Under the pieces are notes generated by a model that made no database searches, was not told the DNA's origin, and worked only from the letters and a program-made list of their open reading frames with translations. Of a stretch of DNA of 64,000 nucleotides, positions 47,334-56,898 are shown piece after piece (the stretch's first letter is position 1; each line of letters opens with the position of its first letter). The DNA is from Variovorax paradoxus (GTDB lineage: Bacteria; Pseudomonadota; Gammaproteobacteria; Burkholderiales; Burkholderiaceae_C): NCBI RefSeq assembly GCF_000834655.1, contig NZ_JXQQ01000026.1, positions 36,507 to 100,506 on the forward strand, read 5' to 3'. The position numbers and the translations under genes are program-made.

Positions 47334-48335
47334 TTGCGACTGAACCTTGCCGCGCAGATCTGCTCGCTGTCAGCGTCGCAGCTTGAAGAATTCGTTGACG
47401 ACTGGATTGTCCAGCGTGTTAAGGAATACCACGGCCATGAACTCTGGCGAGGCACGGGAGATATGGGTCGCGACGTCACCGGCTACGTGACTGACCGTCG
47501 CCTCGAAGGCGAGTGGGATAACTTCCAGTGCAAGCAACTCACCTCCAGGCTGTCGGAGCGTTCGGCCTTCGTCGAACTGGGAAAAATCTTCATGCACGCC
47601 GCCAACGGCGAGTTCGCGCTACCCAGGGCTTTCTACTTCGTCGCGCCGTATGGTTTGGTTCGCAATGCGCGCGACTTTATCGCGCAACCCGAGAAGTTCA
47701 GACAGACATTCCTTGCTGACTGGGACACTGAGATCGCCCCTTACTTAGTTCAGAACCAATTCATCAAGCTGACGCCGGCCATCGCAGCCAAGATCAAGAC
47801 CTTTGACTTCGCCAAGATCGACTGGCTAGACGCAACGCGCCTAGCCAAGCACCCAGCCTGCAAACCTGCTCTGGTCAAGTGGTTCGACGAGGATCCTGGG
47901 CCTTGGCCTCGCGGCACTGTGCCCGATGCGATCCAGGCCAATGAATCGGCCTATATTGGCCAGTTGCTCAAGGTCTACGGTGAGAAGGGGCCAGGCATCT
48001 ACCCAGACGCAGTCGCAGCTCTAGCCTGCCCGGAGGTTGGCCCAAATCTGCGCCAGCAGCGCACGCGTTTCTTCGACTCCATCGCCTTTGAGCGCTTCTA
48101 CCGCGACTCCACGCCCAAGGAATACTTGGAGAACTTCAGGGACGAGATCTACCTTGGCGTAGTGGATGTTCACGAGGGCACGCATGCGGACCGCTACGCT
48201 CGCCTCAGCCGAGTTATGCAGCAGGCCGCGGTGCTACAGGCGTCCGGCGTTCTGGGTAAGCATGCCAGCCCGCCTGTCAAGCAGGGCACATGCCACTTGC
48301 TAGCCAACGAGGGGCTACTGCCATGGGATCGCTAG
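47334..48335 (+). CDS. ABC-3C effector component with Mrr-like nuclease domain
   Basis: This is a 333-residue protein. The N-terminal ~120 residues look like a PD-(D/E)xK nuclease of the Mrr type: GTGDMGRDV (D47) is followed by WDNFQCKQL with Q65 and K67, and acidic residues sit in the first helix (QLEEF). The rest (about 130-333) is the ABC-3C C-terminal domain, judged from gene context and its HACKP-free helical layout; this part is less certain. The start is TTG, chosen because GAGGGG lies 7 bases upstream and no closer ATG fits. It overlaps the next gene by 13 bases. It is the likely DNA-cutting effector. Confidence 0.75.
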   Translation: MRLNLAAQICSLSASQLEEFVDDWIVQRVKEYHGHELWRGTGDMGRDVTGYVTDRRLEGEWDNFQCKQLTSRLSERSAFVELGKIFMHAANGEFALPRAFYFVAPYGLVRNARDFIAQPEKFRQTFLADWDTEIAPYLVQNQFIKLTPAIAAKIKTFDFAKIDWLDATRLAKHPACKPALVKWFDEDPGPWPRGTVPDAIQANESAYIGQLLKVYGEKGPGIYPDAVAALACPEVGPNLRQQRTRFFDSIAFERFYRDSTPKEYLENFRDEIYLGVVDVHEGTHADRYARLSRVMQQAAVLQASGVLGKHASPPVKQGTCHLLANEGLLPWDR

Positions 48336-48841
48336 AACGTAACGCTGCGGCGCCTTCCCATCCATTTAACAGCACACTTGAGACCGGGATCCGGGCCCTG
48401 GTGGTGCTGGAAGCCTTTCATCCGCGTCACTGCGATCTGCTAGAGATGACTTGGCTGGACCATCTCGTAGTGCACACCGGCGATCTGGACGGCCTTGACG
48501 TGCCACAGAGCCTACATCCGGACCTGCCGAACCGCGCCGGTGAACTGCTGGTACGTCGGCAGTTGGTGGAGAAGAGCCTGCGGCTCATGCAGCAGGTGCA
48601 TCTTGTGGACGTACACGAAACCGAAGAAGGCATCGCATTCGGGTCCAGTGAGGATGCTCCCAGCTACCTAGACCTGCTGCAGACGCCGTATTCGCTAGCT
48701 CTCAAGGAACGAGCCCGCTGGATCGCCGAACAGTTCGCGGGCCTAACGACCGACGAGATGCGTGCGCTGATCGAGACCCGCATCGGACGCTGGACCGCAG
48801 ATTTTCAAATTATTGAGAAGGCCCCGAGGATCGAACCATGA
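48323..48841 (+). CDS. ABC-3C middle component 2
   Basis: This is a 172-residue protein matching the ABC-three-component middle component as I know it: HPFNSTLETGIRALVVLEAF, LLEMTWLDHLVVHTGDLDG, SLHPDLPNRAGELLVRRQLV. It is thought to bridge the ATPase and effector, probably through a winged-helix-type fold. The ATG overlaps the end of the effector gene by 13 bases, and its stop overlaps the start of the ATPase gene (ATGA), so all three are translated together. It has no catalytic motif. Confidence 0.82.
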   Translation: MGSLERNAAAPSHPFNSTLETGIRALVVLEAFHPRHCDLLEMTWLDHLVVHTGDLDGLDVPQSLHPDLPNRAGELLVRRQLVEKSLRLMQQVHLVDVHETEEGIAFGSSEDAPSYLDLLQTPYSLALKERARWIAEQFAGLTTDEMRALIETRIGRWTADFQIIEKAPRIEP

Positions 48842-50703
48842 ACGGCATCCGACTACGCCACTTGGTTTTCACTGGTCCAGACATCGAATCAGCCGCGCTC
48901 GAATTCGCCGATGGCTTGAACATCATTTACGGAGCGTCTAACACTGGCAAGTCATTTGCGTCCAAGACCATCCTCTTTATGCTGGGTGCGAGCACTAGCC
49001 TTCCTCAAACCGATGAAATCCCAGCCTATGACGCAGCTTGGCTAGGCATCACTTTAGGAGATGAGGGCGACTTCACGCTCTATCGAGCGACTCAAGGCGG
49101 CCACCTCAAGCTTTACCCAGGACTTGTCAAGCAGACGCCACTAAGCAAAGGCGAGGTACTGCGGCAGGCACATGACAGTAAACGTAAAGACACCGTCTCC
49201 CATCGATTGCTCGATGTGATTGGCCTTGCCCAAAAATGGGTGGTGCGTGACGGTAACGGCAAGAAGGACTCGCTGTCCATCCGCTTACTGTCGAAGTATG
49301 CCGTCGTCGCCGAGAACGACATCATGTCCGAGGATAGCCCGGTCTTCTTGTCTGGCACACCTGCTGATCGCACCTTCGAACGCAACCTCTTCAAGCTTCT
49401 CCTAACGGGTCAGGACGATGCTGCGGTCGTGACGATACCTAAGGAGATGGAGCGCAAGGCCGCCAAAGCCGCGAAGATCGAACTGGTCGACGAACTATTG
49501 GCACAGTTGGATGTCGAGCTTGGCAAGGAGCCTCCGGATGAGCGGGGTACCAAGGACCAGCTGGAGCGCCTGGACACCAGCGCCGGCAACCTATTGATCC
49601 GATTGCAGACTGCACAGAGCGAACTCGATGGCTTTGTAGTTCAACGGCGCAACGCATTGGATCGGGCACGTGAGATAAAGGAGCACGCCGGGGAGCTGGA
49701 TCTCACGCTACAGCGCTTCGCCAAGTTACATGCGGTCTACACCTCGGACTTGGAGCGCCTACAGTCGATCGAGGAGGGAGGCTATGTACTGGCAGCGATG
49801 GCCGGCCGAGATTGCCCGGTCTGCGGCGCGCCACCTAGCGCGCAAACCCACAACCACGCGGTGGAAGAGATCTCGGTAGCACACACCGCTGCTGCAGCCG
49901 AAGCGCGCAAGATCGAGCGTGAGCAGCGCGAACTGGCTCACGTAGTCGCCTCGCTGGAGGCCGAGGCCATCGGATTGCGCAGGACCCAGCAACAGCTCGA
50001 GGATGGCGCCAAATCGCTGGACCGCAGCATAGAGGCGCTTCGTCCACAGGAGGCGTCCCTCCGGGAAAGCTACGAGGCTTACAACACGACACGTACCAGC
50101 GTCCTAAAAGTGCTCGACCTCTTCGACCACCGCGCCAAGCTGGCCGCACGCCGGGCGGAAATCGGTGCCGCTCCCACCCGACGCGAGGGCGAGGCCCCGC
50201 CCGTCGGCCCAGACTCGACCACACTTTTTGATTTTGGTGAGACGGTAAAGGCCGTGTTGACTGCCTGGAAGTTTCCAGACGCTGAGAAAGTGCAATTCGA
50301 CGCTGTTACTAACGACATCACTATCGGCGGCAAGCCGCGCTCAGCCAATGGCAAGGGAGTGAGAGCCGTGCTGCATGCAGCTTTCAACGTTGCAATGTTC
50401 GTGCATTGCATTGACAACAAGCTCCCGCACCCCGGCTTCTTAGTGCTAGACACGCCTCTTCTGACCTATCGCGAGCCGTTGACCTCCAAACACGGAGAGT
50501 TGTCGCAGGACGAGCAGGCCCTCAAGGTCAGTTCGCTTGCGGAGCATTTCTACCGGCACCTAGCCAGCCTTAAGGAGCACGTGCAGATTGTCGTTATAGA
50601 GAACTCCGACCCACCAGAGACTATCCGGTCGCTAGCGCGCATTGAAGTCCTCACAGGCCAGCCCAGCGAAGGGCGGTTTGGATTGTTGGCTCGACGGACC
50701 TGA
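48838..50703 (+). CDS. Rad50-like ABC ATPase of the ABC-3C system
   Basis: This is a 621-residue SMC/Rad50-type ATPase. Walker A is GASNTGKS (32-39), and the ATPase lobes are separated by coiled-coil segments with a zinc-hook CPVC (C326, C329). The C-terminal lobe has NGKGVRAVLHAAFNVAMF as the signature-like helix and FLVLDTPLLTY as Walker B. These proteins sense or grip DNA ends or complexes and trigger the paired effector. It is the last gene of the operon; the GC is lower than the flanks but above that of the reverse transcriptase. Confidence 0.87.
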   Translation: MNGIRLRHLVFTGPDIESAALEFADGLNIIYGASNTGKSFASKTILFMLGASTSLPQTDEIPAYDAAWLGITLGDEGDFTLYRATQGGHLKLYPGLVKQTPLSKGEVLRQAHDSKRKDTVSHRLLDVIGLAQKWVVRDGNGKKDSLSIRLLSKYAVVAENDIMSEDSPVFLSGTPADRTFERNLFKLLLTGQDDAAVVTIPKEMERKAAKAAKIELVDELLAQLDVELGKEPPDERGTKDQLERLDTSAGNLLIRLQTAQSELDGFVVQRRNALDRAREIKEHAGELDLTLQRFAKLHAVYTSDLERLQSIEEGGYVLAAMAGRDCPVCGAPPSAQTHNHAVEEISVAHTAAAAEARKIEREQRELAHVVASLEAEAIGLRRTQQQLEDGAKSLDRSIEALRPQEASLRESYEAYNTTRTSVLKVLDLFDHRAKLAARRAEIGAAPTRREGEAPPVGPDSTTLFDFGETVKAVLTAWKFPDAEKVQFDAVTNDITIGGKPRSANGKGVRAVLHAAFNVAMFVHCIDNKLPHPGFLVLDTPLLTYREPLTSKHGELSQDEQALKVSSLAEHFYRHLASLKEHVQIVVIENSDPPETIRSLARIEVLTGQPSEGRFGLLARRT

Positions 50704-51053
50704 CGAAAGATCGCGAGCGAAGCCAGCACCCAAGTGACTGCACTTCGAGCACCTCATAGTGGCCATCCAGTTCGCAGAAGCGAAGGTCCCGTCATCACAT
50801 GTTTGGCTGACTTGAGCCCACGGCGGCTGGCATGAACTCGATGACCGCTTTCAGCCCCTCCACCGTCGCCAGAACTCACTGCGCTCGGATCGCTTGAGTG
50901 TGAAGTACCCGGTCGCCTCTTCGCACAAGCCCCGAAAGGAAGACCCCAGCTAAGGAAACCCCCGATACATGAATGGTCATCGACCCTCTAGCATCGGCGG
51001 CTGCTCCCCCCTGTCGAGGTGTACGGACCGCGTCCCGGCGTCCGCCCGGTGAC
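50704..51053. other. right edge of the island, 350 bases without a supported gene
   Basis: Mixed-composition DNA separates the ABC-3C operon from the TRAP genes. A minus-strand stretch near 50820-50880 reads VLATVEGLKAVIEFMPAAV before stops and may be a decayed fragment, but no family could be named. No tRNA, integrase or clear attachment repeat was found. GC returns to the high chromosomal level in the last part. Confidence 0.5.
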
Positions 51054-51671
51054 ATGGCGCCTGCCTCACCTGCCCTTCCTGCGATGACAACTCCTCCCGA
51101 GTCCGGCCCCACGCTGGACGCCGCCAGCCCCCTTCCCCCCGACATCGAAGCCGCCGACGAACCGACCAAGGTGCCGCTCGCCATCGAAGACTGGCTCACC
51201 GTCATCATCATGGGCGCGCTGGCGCTCATCACCTTTGCCAACGTGCTGGTGCGCTACTTCACCAGCTCGTCGTTCGCCTGGACCGAGGAGTTCTCGGTGT
51301 TCCTCATGATCATGCTGGCCCTGGTGGCCGGCTCGGCCGCGGTGGCGCGCGACCGGCACATCCGCATCGAGTACTTCTCCGAGAGCGGCTCGATGGCGCG
51401 GCGCAAGCGCCTCGCGCAGTTCGGCGCGCTGATGATCGCCATCCTCTTCGGCCTGATCGGCGCGCTCAGCATCCGCATGGTTTGGGACGACTACCGCTTC
51501 GAGGAAACCACGCCGGGCATCGGGCTGCCGGCGTGGTGGTATTCGATCTGGCTGCCCATCGTGTCCTTCGCCATCGCGGGGCGGGCCATCGGCCTCATGG
51601 TCCGGCGCGGGCGCAAGACGAACTACGAGTCCGACAACAGCAGCAATAGCAGAAAAGGCGACGCCAAGTGA
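51054..51671 (+). CDS. dctQ: TRAP transporter small permease (DctQ)
   Basis: This is a roughly 205-residue DctQ-type subunit with four hydrophobic helices after a Pro/Ala-rich N-terminus; the signature area is EDWLTVIIMGALALITFANV and the next helix follows FAWTEEFSVFLMI. The start is uncertain: ATG at 51054 is used, while 50973 and 51084 are also in frame. It overlaps the DctM gene by 4 bases (ATGA or GTGA type). DctQ, DctM and DctP together import a carboxylate using a sodium or proton gradient. Confidence 0.87.
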   Translation: MAPASPALPAMTTPPESGPTLDAASPLPPDIEAADEPTKVPLAIEDWLTVIIMGALALITFANVLVRYFTSSSFAWTEEFSVFLMIMLALVAGSAAVARDRHIRIEYFSESGSMARRKRLAQFGALMIAILFGLIGALSIRMVWDDYRFEETTPGIGLPAWWYSIWLPIVSFAIAGRAIGLMVRRGRKTNYESDNSSNSRKGDAK

Positions 51672-52966
51672 TCGCCACCCTGCTCTTCGTCGCCTTCGTG
51701 CTCATGATGCTGGTGGGCGTGCCCATCGGCGCCGCGCTCGGCCTGGCAGGCGCCGCCTGCATCGCGCTCGCCAACAGCGACGCCCAGTGGTTCGGCCTCC
51801 TGGCCGTGCCGCAGAACTTCTATGCGGGCCTGGGCAAATACCCGCTGCTGGCCATTCCAATGTTCGTGCTGGTCGGCTCCATCTTCGACCGCTCGGGCGT
51901 GGCGCTGCGGCTGGTGAACTTCGCGGTCGCCATCGTGGGGCGCGGCCCGGGCATGCTGCCGCTGGTGGCGATTGCGGTGGCCATGTTCCTCGGCGGCATC
52001 TCGGGCTCGGGCCCGGCCAACGCCGCGGCCGTGGGCGCGGTGATGATCGCGGCCATGTCGCGCGCCGGCTACCCGGCCGCGTTCTCGGCCAGCGTGGTGG
52101 GCGCCGCGGCGGCCACCGACATCCTGATTCCGCCCTCGGTCGCGTTCATCGTCTACTCGGTGCTGGTGCCCGGCGCCTCGGTGCCGGCGCTGTTCGCGGC
52201 CGGCATGATCCCCGGCATCATGGCGGGCCTCGCGCTGATGATTCCGGCCGTGTGGCTGGCCCGCACGCACAAGATGGGCGCGCTCGAGGCGACGCTGCCA
52301 CGCCCACCGTTCTGGAAGAGCTTTCGCGAAGCGATCTGGGGCCTCGCGGCGCCGGTGCTGATTCTGGGCGGCATGCGCGCGGGCTGGTTCACGCCGACCG
52401 AGGCGGCGGTGGTCGCGGTGTTCTACGGCCTCTTCGTGGGCATGTGCATCCACCGGACCATCAAGGTGCGCGACCTCTTCGTGATCCTGCGCGAGTCGGG
52501 CGAGCTGTCGGCGGTGATCCTGCTGGTGGTGTCGCTCGCAGGCATCTTCGCGTACTCGCTCTCGACGCTGGGCATCATCGATCCGGTCACGCGGGCCATC
52601 GTGAATTCGGGCCTTGGCGAGTACGGCATCCTCGCGCTGCTGATCCTCTTGCTCATCACCGTGGGGATGTTCCTCGACGGCGTGTCGATCTTCCTGATCT
52701 TCGTGCCGCTCTTGCTGCCCATCGTCCAGTACTACAAATGGGACCCAGTGTGGTTCGGCGTGATCCTCACGCTCAAGGTCGCGCTCGGGCAGTTCACGCC
52801 GCCGCTCGCGGTCAACCTCATGGTCTCGTGCCGCATCGCCAAGGTGCGCATGGAAGAGACCGTGCGCTGGGTGGGCTGGATGCTGTTCTCGATGTTCGTG
52901 GTGATGGTGCTGGTCATCGCATTCCCCGAGCTGGCGCTCTGGCTGCCACGCAAGCTGGGCTACTGA
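51668..52966 (+). CDS. dctM: TRAP transporter large permease (DctM)
   Basis: This is a 432-residue DctM-type permease with about 12-14 membrane segments. The start is GTG or an equivalent near MIATLLFVAFVLMMLVGVPI. Characteristic segments are GGISGSGPANAAAVGAVMI and LGQFTPPLAVNLMVSC. It is the transporting subunit of the TRAP system; the start overlaps the DctQ stop. Substrate unknown. Confidence 0.93.
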   Translation: MIATLLFVAFVLMMLVGVPIGAALGLAGAACIALANSDAQWFGLLAVPQNFYAGLGKYPLLAIPMFVLVGSIFDRSGVALRLVNFAVAIVGRGPGMLPLVAIAVAMFLGGISGSGPANAAAVGAVMIAAMSRAGYPAAFSASVVGAAAATDILIPPSVAFIVYSVLVPGASVPALFAAGMIPGIMAGLALMIPAVWLARTHKMGALEATLPRPPFWKSFREAIWGLAAPVLILGGMRAGWFTPTEAAVVAVFYGLFVGMCIHRTIKVRDLFVILRESGELSAVILLVVSLAGIFAYSLSTLGIIDPVTRAIVNSGLGEYGILALLILLLITVGMFLDGVSIFLIFVPLLLPIVQYYKWDPVWFGVILTLKVALGQFTPPLAVNLMVSCRIAKVRMEETVRWVGWMLFSMFVVMVLVIAFPELALWLPRKLGY

Positions 52967-53023
52967 TTTTTTCGTTCCGCATTTCGTTCCACATTCGTTC
53001 CATCTTCAAAGAGGAGACCTTCC

Positions 53024-54061
53024 ATGAAATTCCGCCGCACCCTGCTGGGCCTCGCCGCCGTGGCAACTGCCCTGGGCATGTTCTCGACCGGCGCCATGGC
53101 GCAGGCCGCCTACAAGCCCGAATACAAGATGTCGCTGGTGCTGGGCCCGCCCACGCCCTGGGGCCAGGCCGGAAAGATCTGGGCCGACCTCGTGAAGGAG
53201 CGCACCCAGGGCCGCATCAACATAAAGCTGTACCCGGGCGTGTCGCTCATCCAGGGCGACCAGACGCGCGAGTTCAGCGCGCTGCGCCAGGGCGTGATCG
53301 ATATGGCCGTGGGCTCGACCATCAACTGGTCGCCGCAAGTGAAGCAGCTCAACCTGTTCTCGATGCCCTTCCTCATGCCCGACTACGCGGCCATCGACGC
53401 GCTCACCCAAGGCGACGTGGGCAAGGAAATGTTCAAGACGCTCGACAAGGCCGGCGTGGTGCCGCTCGCCTGGGGCGAGAACGGCTACCGCGAGATCACC
53501 AACTCGAAGAAGCCGATCAAGTCCCCCGAAGACCTGAAGGGCATGAAGATCCGCGTGGTCGGCTCGCCGATCTATTCGGACATGTTCACCGCGCTGGGCG
53601 CCAACCCGACGCAGATGAGCTGGGCCGATGCGCAGCCGGCGCTCGCGAGCGGCGCGGTCGATGGGCAGGAAAACCCGCTCTTCCTCTTCACCGTGCTCAA
53701 GATGCACACCGTGGGCCAGAAGTTCGTGACCACCTGGGGCTACGTGGCCGACCCGCTGGTCTTCGTGGTGAACAAGGAAATCTGGGCCTCGTGGACGCCG
53801 GCCGACCAGGCCATCGTGCGCCAGGCCGCCGTCGATGCGGGCACGCAGGAAATCGCGATTGCGCGCAAGGGCCTCGTGGAAGCCGACAAGCCGGTGCTGA
53901 AAGACATCGCCGCCATGGGCGTGACGGTGACCAGCCTCACGCCGGCCGAGCGCGATGCGTTCGTGAAGGCGACGCGGCCGGTGTACGACAAGTGGAAGTC
54001 GACGGTGGGTGCCGACCTCGTCGCGCAGGCCGAGAAGGCGATCGCCGCACGCAAGAAGTAA
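53024..54061 (+). CDS. dctP: TRAP substrate-binding protein (DctP)
   Basis: This is a 345-residue periplasmic binding protein. The signal peptide MKFRRTLLGLAAVATALG is followed by cleavage near AMAQAAYK. The mature protein has the DctP family features, including the arginine in GMKIRVVGSPIYSDMF that binds the substrate carboxylate, and QPALASGAVDGQENPL. An AAGAGGAG site precedes the ATG. It is the third gene of the TRAP operon, followed by a terminator. Confidence 0.93.
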   Translation: MKFRRTLLGLAAVATALGMFSTGAMAQAAYKPEYKMSLVLGPPTPWGQAGKIWADLVKERTQGRINIKLYPGVSLIQGDQTREFSALRQGVIDMAVGSTINWSPQVKQLNLFSMPFLMPDYAAIDALTQGDVGKEMFKTLDKAGVVPLAWGENGYREITNSKKPIKSPEDLKGMKIRVVGSPIYSDMFTALGANPTQMSWADAQPALASGAVDGQENPLFLFTVLKMHTVGQKFVTTWGYVADPLVFVVNKEIWASWTPADQAIVRQAAVDAGTQEIAIARKGLVEADKPVLKDIAAMGVTVTSLTPAERDAFVKATRPVYDKWKSTVGADLVAQAEKAIAARKK

Positions 54062-54105
54062 GCAGCGTTTTCACAACACTGCAGGGCCTTCGATGGCCTC
54101 GCCGG

Positions 54106-54128
54106 AGCCCCGCTTGCGGGGCTTTTTC
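54106..54128 (+). terminator. intrinsic terminator after the TRAP operon
   Basis: AGCCCCGC and GCGGGGCT pair across a TT loop, followed by a TTTTT run, 45 bases after the DctP stop. Confidence 0.85.
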
Positions 54129-54309
54129 CTTGCCGCTTGCGCACTTTCAACTGCAACGAAAATGGCGGGCGAAATCCTTGGTTTGCGGACCGACCGATGC
54201 CCTGCGGCAGCGGCGAAAAACACGCCTTCGATTTCATGCCGCCAACGCGAATTGCTCTGGCAGACTGGTTTTCAACGCGTGTTCTTTCGCGCTTGAAGGA
54301 AGCCGTTTC

Positions 54310-55365
54310 ATGCCCCTGTCTTCGCGTTGGAAAGCCGACCTTTCCTCTTTCCTTCTCGCGGGATTCGCCCTCTTGATGACCATCAGCATCGCCCCGACCG
54401 CAGCGCACGCCGCCGACGCCACCACGGTGCACACGCTGATCATCGACACCGACCCGGGCGCAGACGACGTGATCGCGCTGCTGTTCGCGATGGCATCGCC
54501 CGAGCGGCTGAAGATCCAGGCGCTGACCACGGTGGCCGGCAACGTGCCGCTCGCAAAGACCTCGCGCAATGCGCGCCTCGCGCGCGAATGGGCCGGGCGC
54601 CCCGACATCCCGATCTACGCCGGTGCGCCGCGCCCGCTGCTGCGCACGCCGATCTACGCGGCCGACGTGCACGGCAGCGAAGGCATCACGGGCGTGAAGG
54701 TGTTCGAGCCGAAGCAGCCGCTGGCCGAAGGCAATGCGGTCGACTACCTGATCCGCACGCTGCGCGCCGCGCCCGAGAAAAGCGTGACGCTCGCGATGCT
54801 CGGCCCCGAGACCAACCTCGCGCTGGCGCTCACTCAGGCCCCGGACATCGTGCGCGGGCTGCGCGAGCTGGTGCTCATGGGCGGCGCGCACTTCAACGGC
54901 GGCAACATCACACCGACCGCGGAGTTCAACGTGTTCGCTGATCCGCATGCGGCCGAGATCGTGCTCAAGAGCGGCGTGCCGATCACCATGCTGCCGCTGG
55001 ACGTGACGCACAAGATCCTCACGAGCCCCGAGCGCATCGCCAAGCTGCGCGGCCTCGGCAACCAGGCTGGCAAGACGGTGGCCGACATCCTCGATGCCTA
55101 TGTGCAGCACGACATGCAGTACTACGGCCTGCCCGGCGGTCCGGTGCACGACGCCACCGTGATCGCCTACCTGCTGCAGCCGTCGCTCTTCAAGGGCAGG
55201 CAGGTGAACGTGGAGGTCGACAGCCGCGAAGGCATGGGCTTCGGCCAGACGGCGGTCGACTGGTACGGCGGCCTGAAGCGCCCGGCCAACGTGCACTGGA
55301 TCGCCGAGGGCGATGCGCAGGGCTTCTTCGATCTGCTGACGCAGCGGATCTCGCGGCTGCCCTGA
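54310..55365 (+). CDS. exported nucleoside hydrolase
   Basis: This is a 351-residue inosine/uridine-preferring nucleoside hydrolase. The signature DTDPGADDVIALLFA follows a signal peptide (MPLSSRWKADLSSFLLAGFA and onward, cleavage near AAHAAD), and GGNITPTAEFNVFADPHAA is the second conserved block, with HDATVIAYL near the end. It splits ribonucleosides to base and ribose, here probably in the periplasm, where cytoplasmic paralogues lack the signal peptide. A terminator follows. Confidence 0.9.
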   Translation: MPLSSRWKADLSSFLLAGFALLMTISIAPTAAHAADATTVHTLIIDTDPGADDVIALLFAMASPERLKIQALTTVAGNVPLAKTSRNARLAREWAGRPDIPIYAGAPRPLLRTPIYAADVHGSEGITGVKVFEPKQPLAEGNAVDYLIRTLRAAPEKSVTLAMLGPETNLALALTQAPDIVRGLRELVLMGGAHFNGGNITPTAEFNVFADPHAAEIVLKSGVPITMLPLDVTHKILTSPERIAKLRGLGNQAGKTVADILDAYVQHDMQYYGLPGGPVHDATVIAYLLQPSLFKGRQVNVEVDSREGMGFGQTAVDWYGGLKRPANVHWIAEGDAQGFFDLLTQRISRLP

Positions 55366-55382
55366 TCGCACCTGCCCCCATG

Positions 55383-55420
55383 AAAAAAGCCACGCTGCAG
55401 AACAGCGTGGCTTTTGTTTT
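55383..55420. terminator. bidirectional terminator between nucleoside hydrolase and gltL
   Basis: GCCACGCTG and CAGCGTGGC form a 9-bp stem flanked by an A-tract and a T-rich tract, between two convergent genes. Confidence 0.85.
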
Positions 55421-55434
55421 GGTGTCGCAGCCGA

Positions 55435-56184
<750 letters not shown>

Positions 56185-56207
56185 TTCTTTCTCTCCGGTT
56201 CAGCCAC

Positions 56208-56897
56208 TCAGCGAATGATGGCGATCTTCTTGTGCAGGCGCTTGACCAGCCAAGAAAGGGCGTAACACATGACGAAGTACACGACGGCTGCGAGCAGGTA
56301 CGCCTCGATCGGGCGGCCGAAGTTCTTGCCCGCCGTCTCGAAGCCCTTGAGCATGTCGTAGGCACCGATGGCGTAGACCAGCGAGGTGTCCTGGAACAGG
56401 ATGATGGTCTGCGTGAGCAGCACCGGCAGCATGTTGCGGAACGCCTGCGGCAGCACCACCAGGCGCATGTTCTGGCCGTAGGTCATGCCCACCGCCTGGC
56501 CCGCATTCACCTGGCCGCGCGGGATCGACTGGATGCCCGCGCGCATGATTTCGGAGAAGTACGCCGCCTCGAACGCGACGAAGGTGATCACGGCCGAGAT
56601 CTCGGAGCGGTAGTTCGAACCGAGCGAGCCGAACAGCGAATAGAACGACGCCGGCACGAGCAGGAAGAACCACAGGATCACCATCACCAGCGGAATGCTG
56701 CGCATGCCGTTGACGTAGATGGCGGCGGGCGCATCGAGCCACTTCTTGCCCGACAGGCGCATGAGCGCCAGGATCGTGCCGAAGATCACGCCGCCGATCG
56801 TGGCCACCACCGTCAGCATGATGCTGAAGTAGAAGCCCTTGATGACGAAGTTGCTGATGACGTCCCAGTTGTAGAACGACAGGTCGAGATTCATCAT
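56208..56897 (-). CDS. gltK: amino acid ABC transporter permease
   Basis: This is a 229-residue HisMQ-type permease with about five membrane helices. The EAA loop region is EIMRAGIQSIPRGQVNAGQA, followed by GMTYGQNMRLVVLPQAFRNM. It pairs with the other permease, GltJ, 1 base upstream. Substrate specificity is inferred from the operon, not from this sequence. Confidence 0.9.
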   Translation of the reverse strand: MMNLDLSFYNWDVISNFVIKGFYFSIMLTVVATIGGVIFGTILALMRLSGKKWLDAPAAIYVNGMRSIPLVMVILWFFLLVPASFYSLFGSLGSNYRSEISAVITFVAFEAAYFSEIMRAGIQSIPRGQVNAGQAVGMTYGQNMRLVVLPQAFRNMLPVLLTQTIILFQDTSLVYAIGAYDMLKGFETAGKNFGRPIEAYLLAAVVYFVMCYALSWLVKRLHKKIAIIR

Positions 56898-56898
56898 G

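Noticed and set aside
44404..51053. Integrative element with integrase and tRNA attachment site
   Set aside because: No integrase, transposase or tRNA is visible, and no convincing direct repeats bound the island.
51787..54309. Long plus-strand extension upstream of the nucleoside hydrolase
   Set aside because: It reads out of frame through DctM and DctP; the true start is at 54310, where a signal peptide begins.
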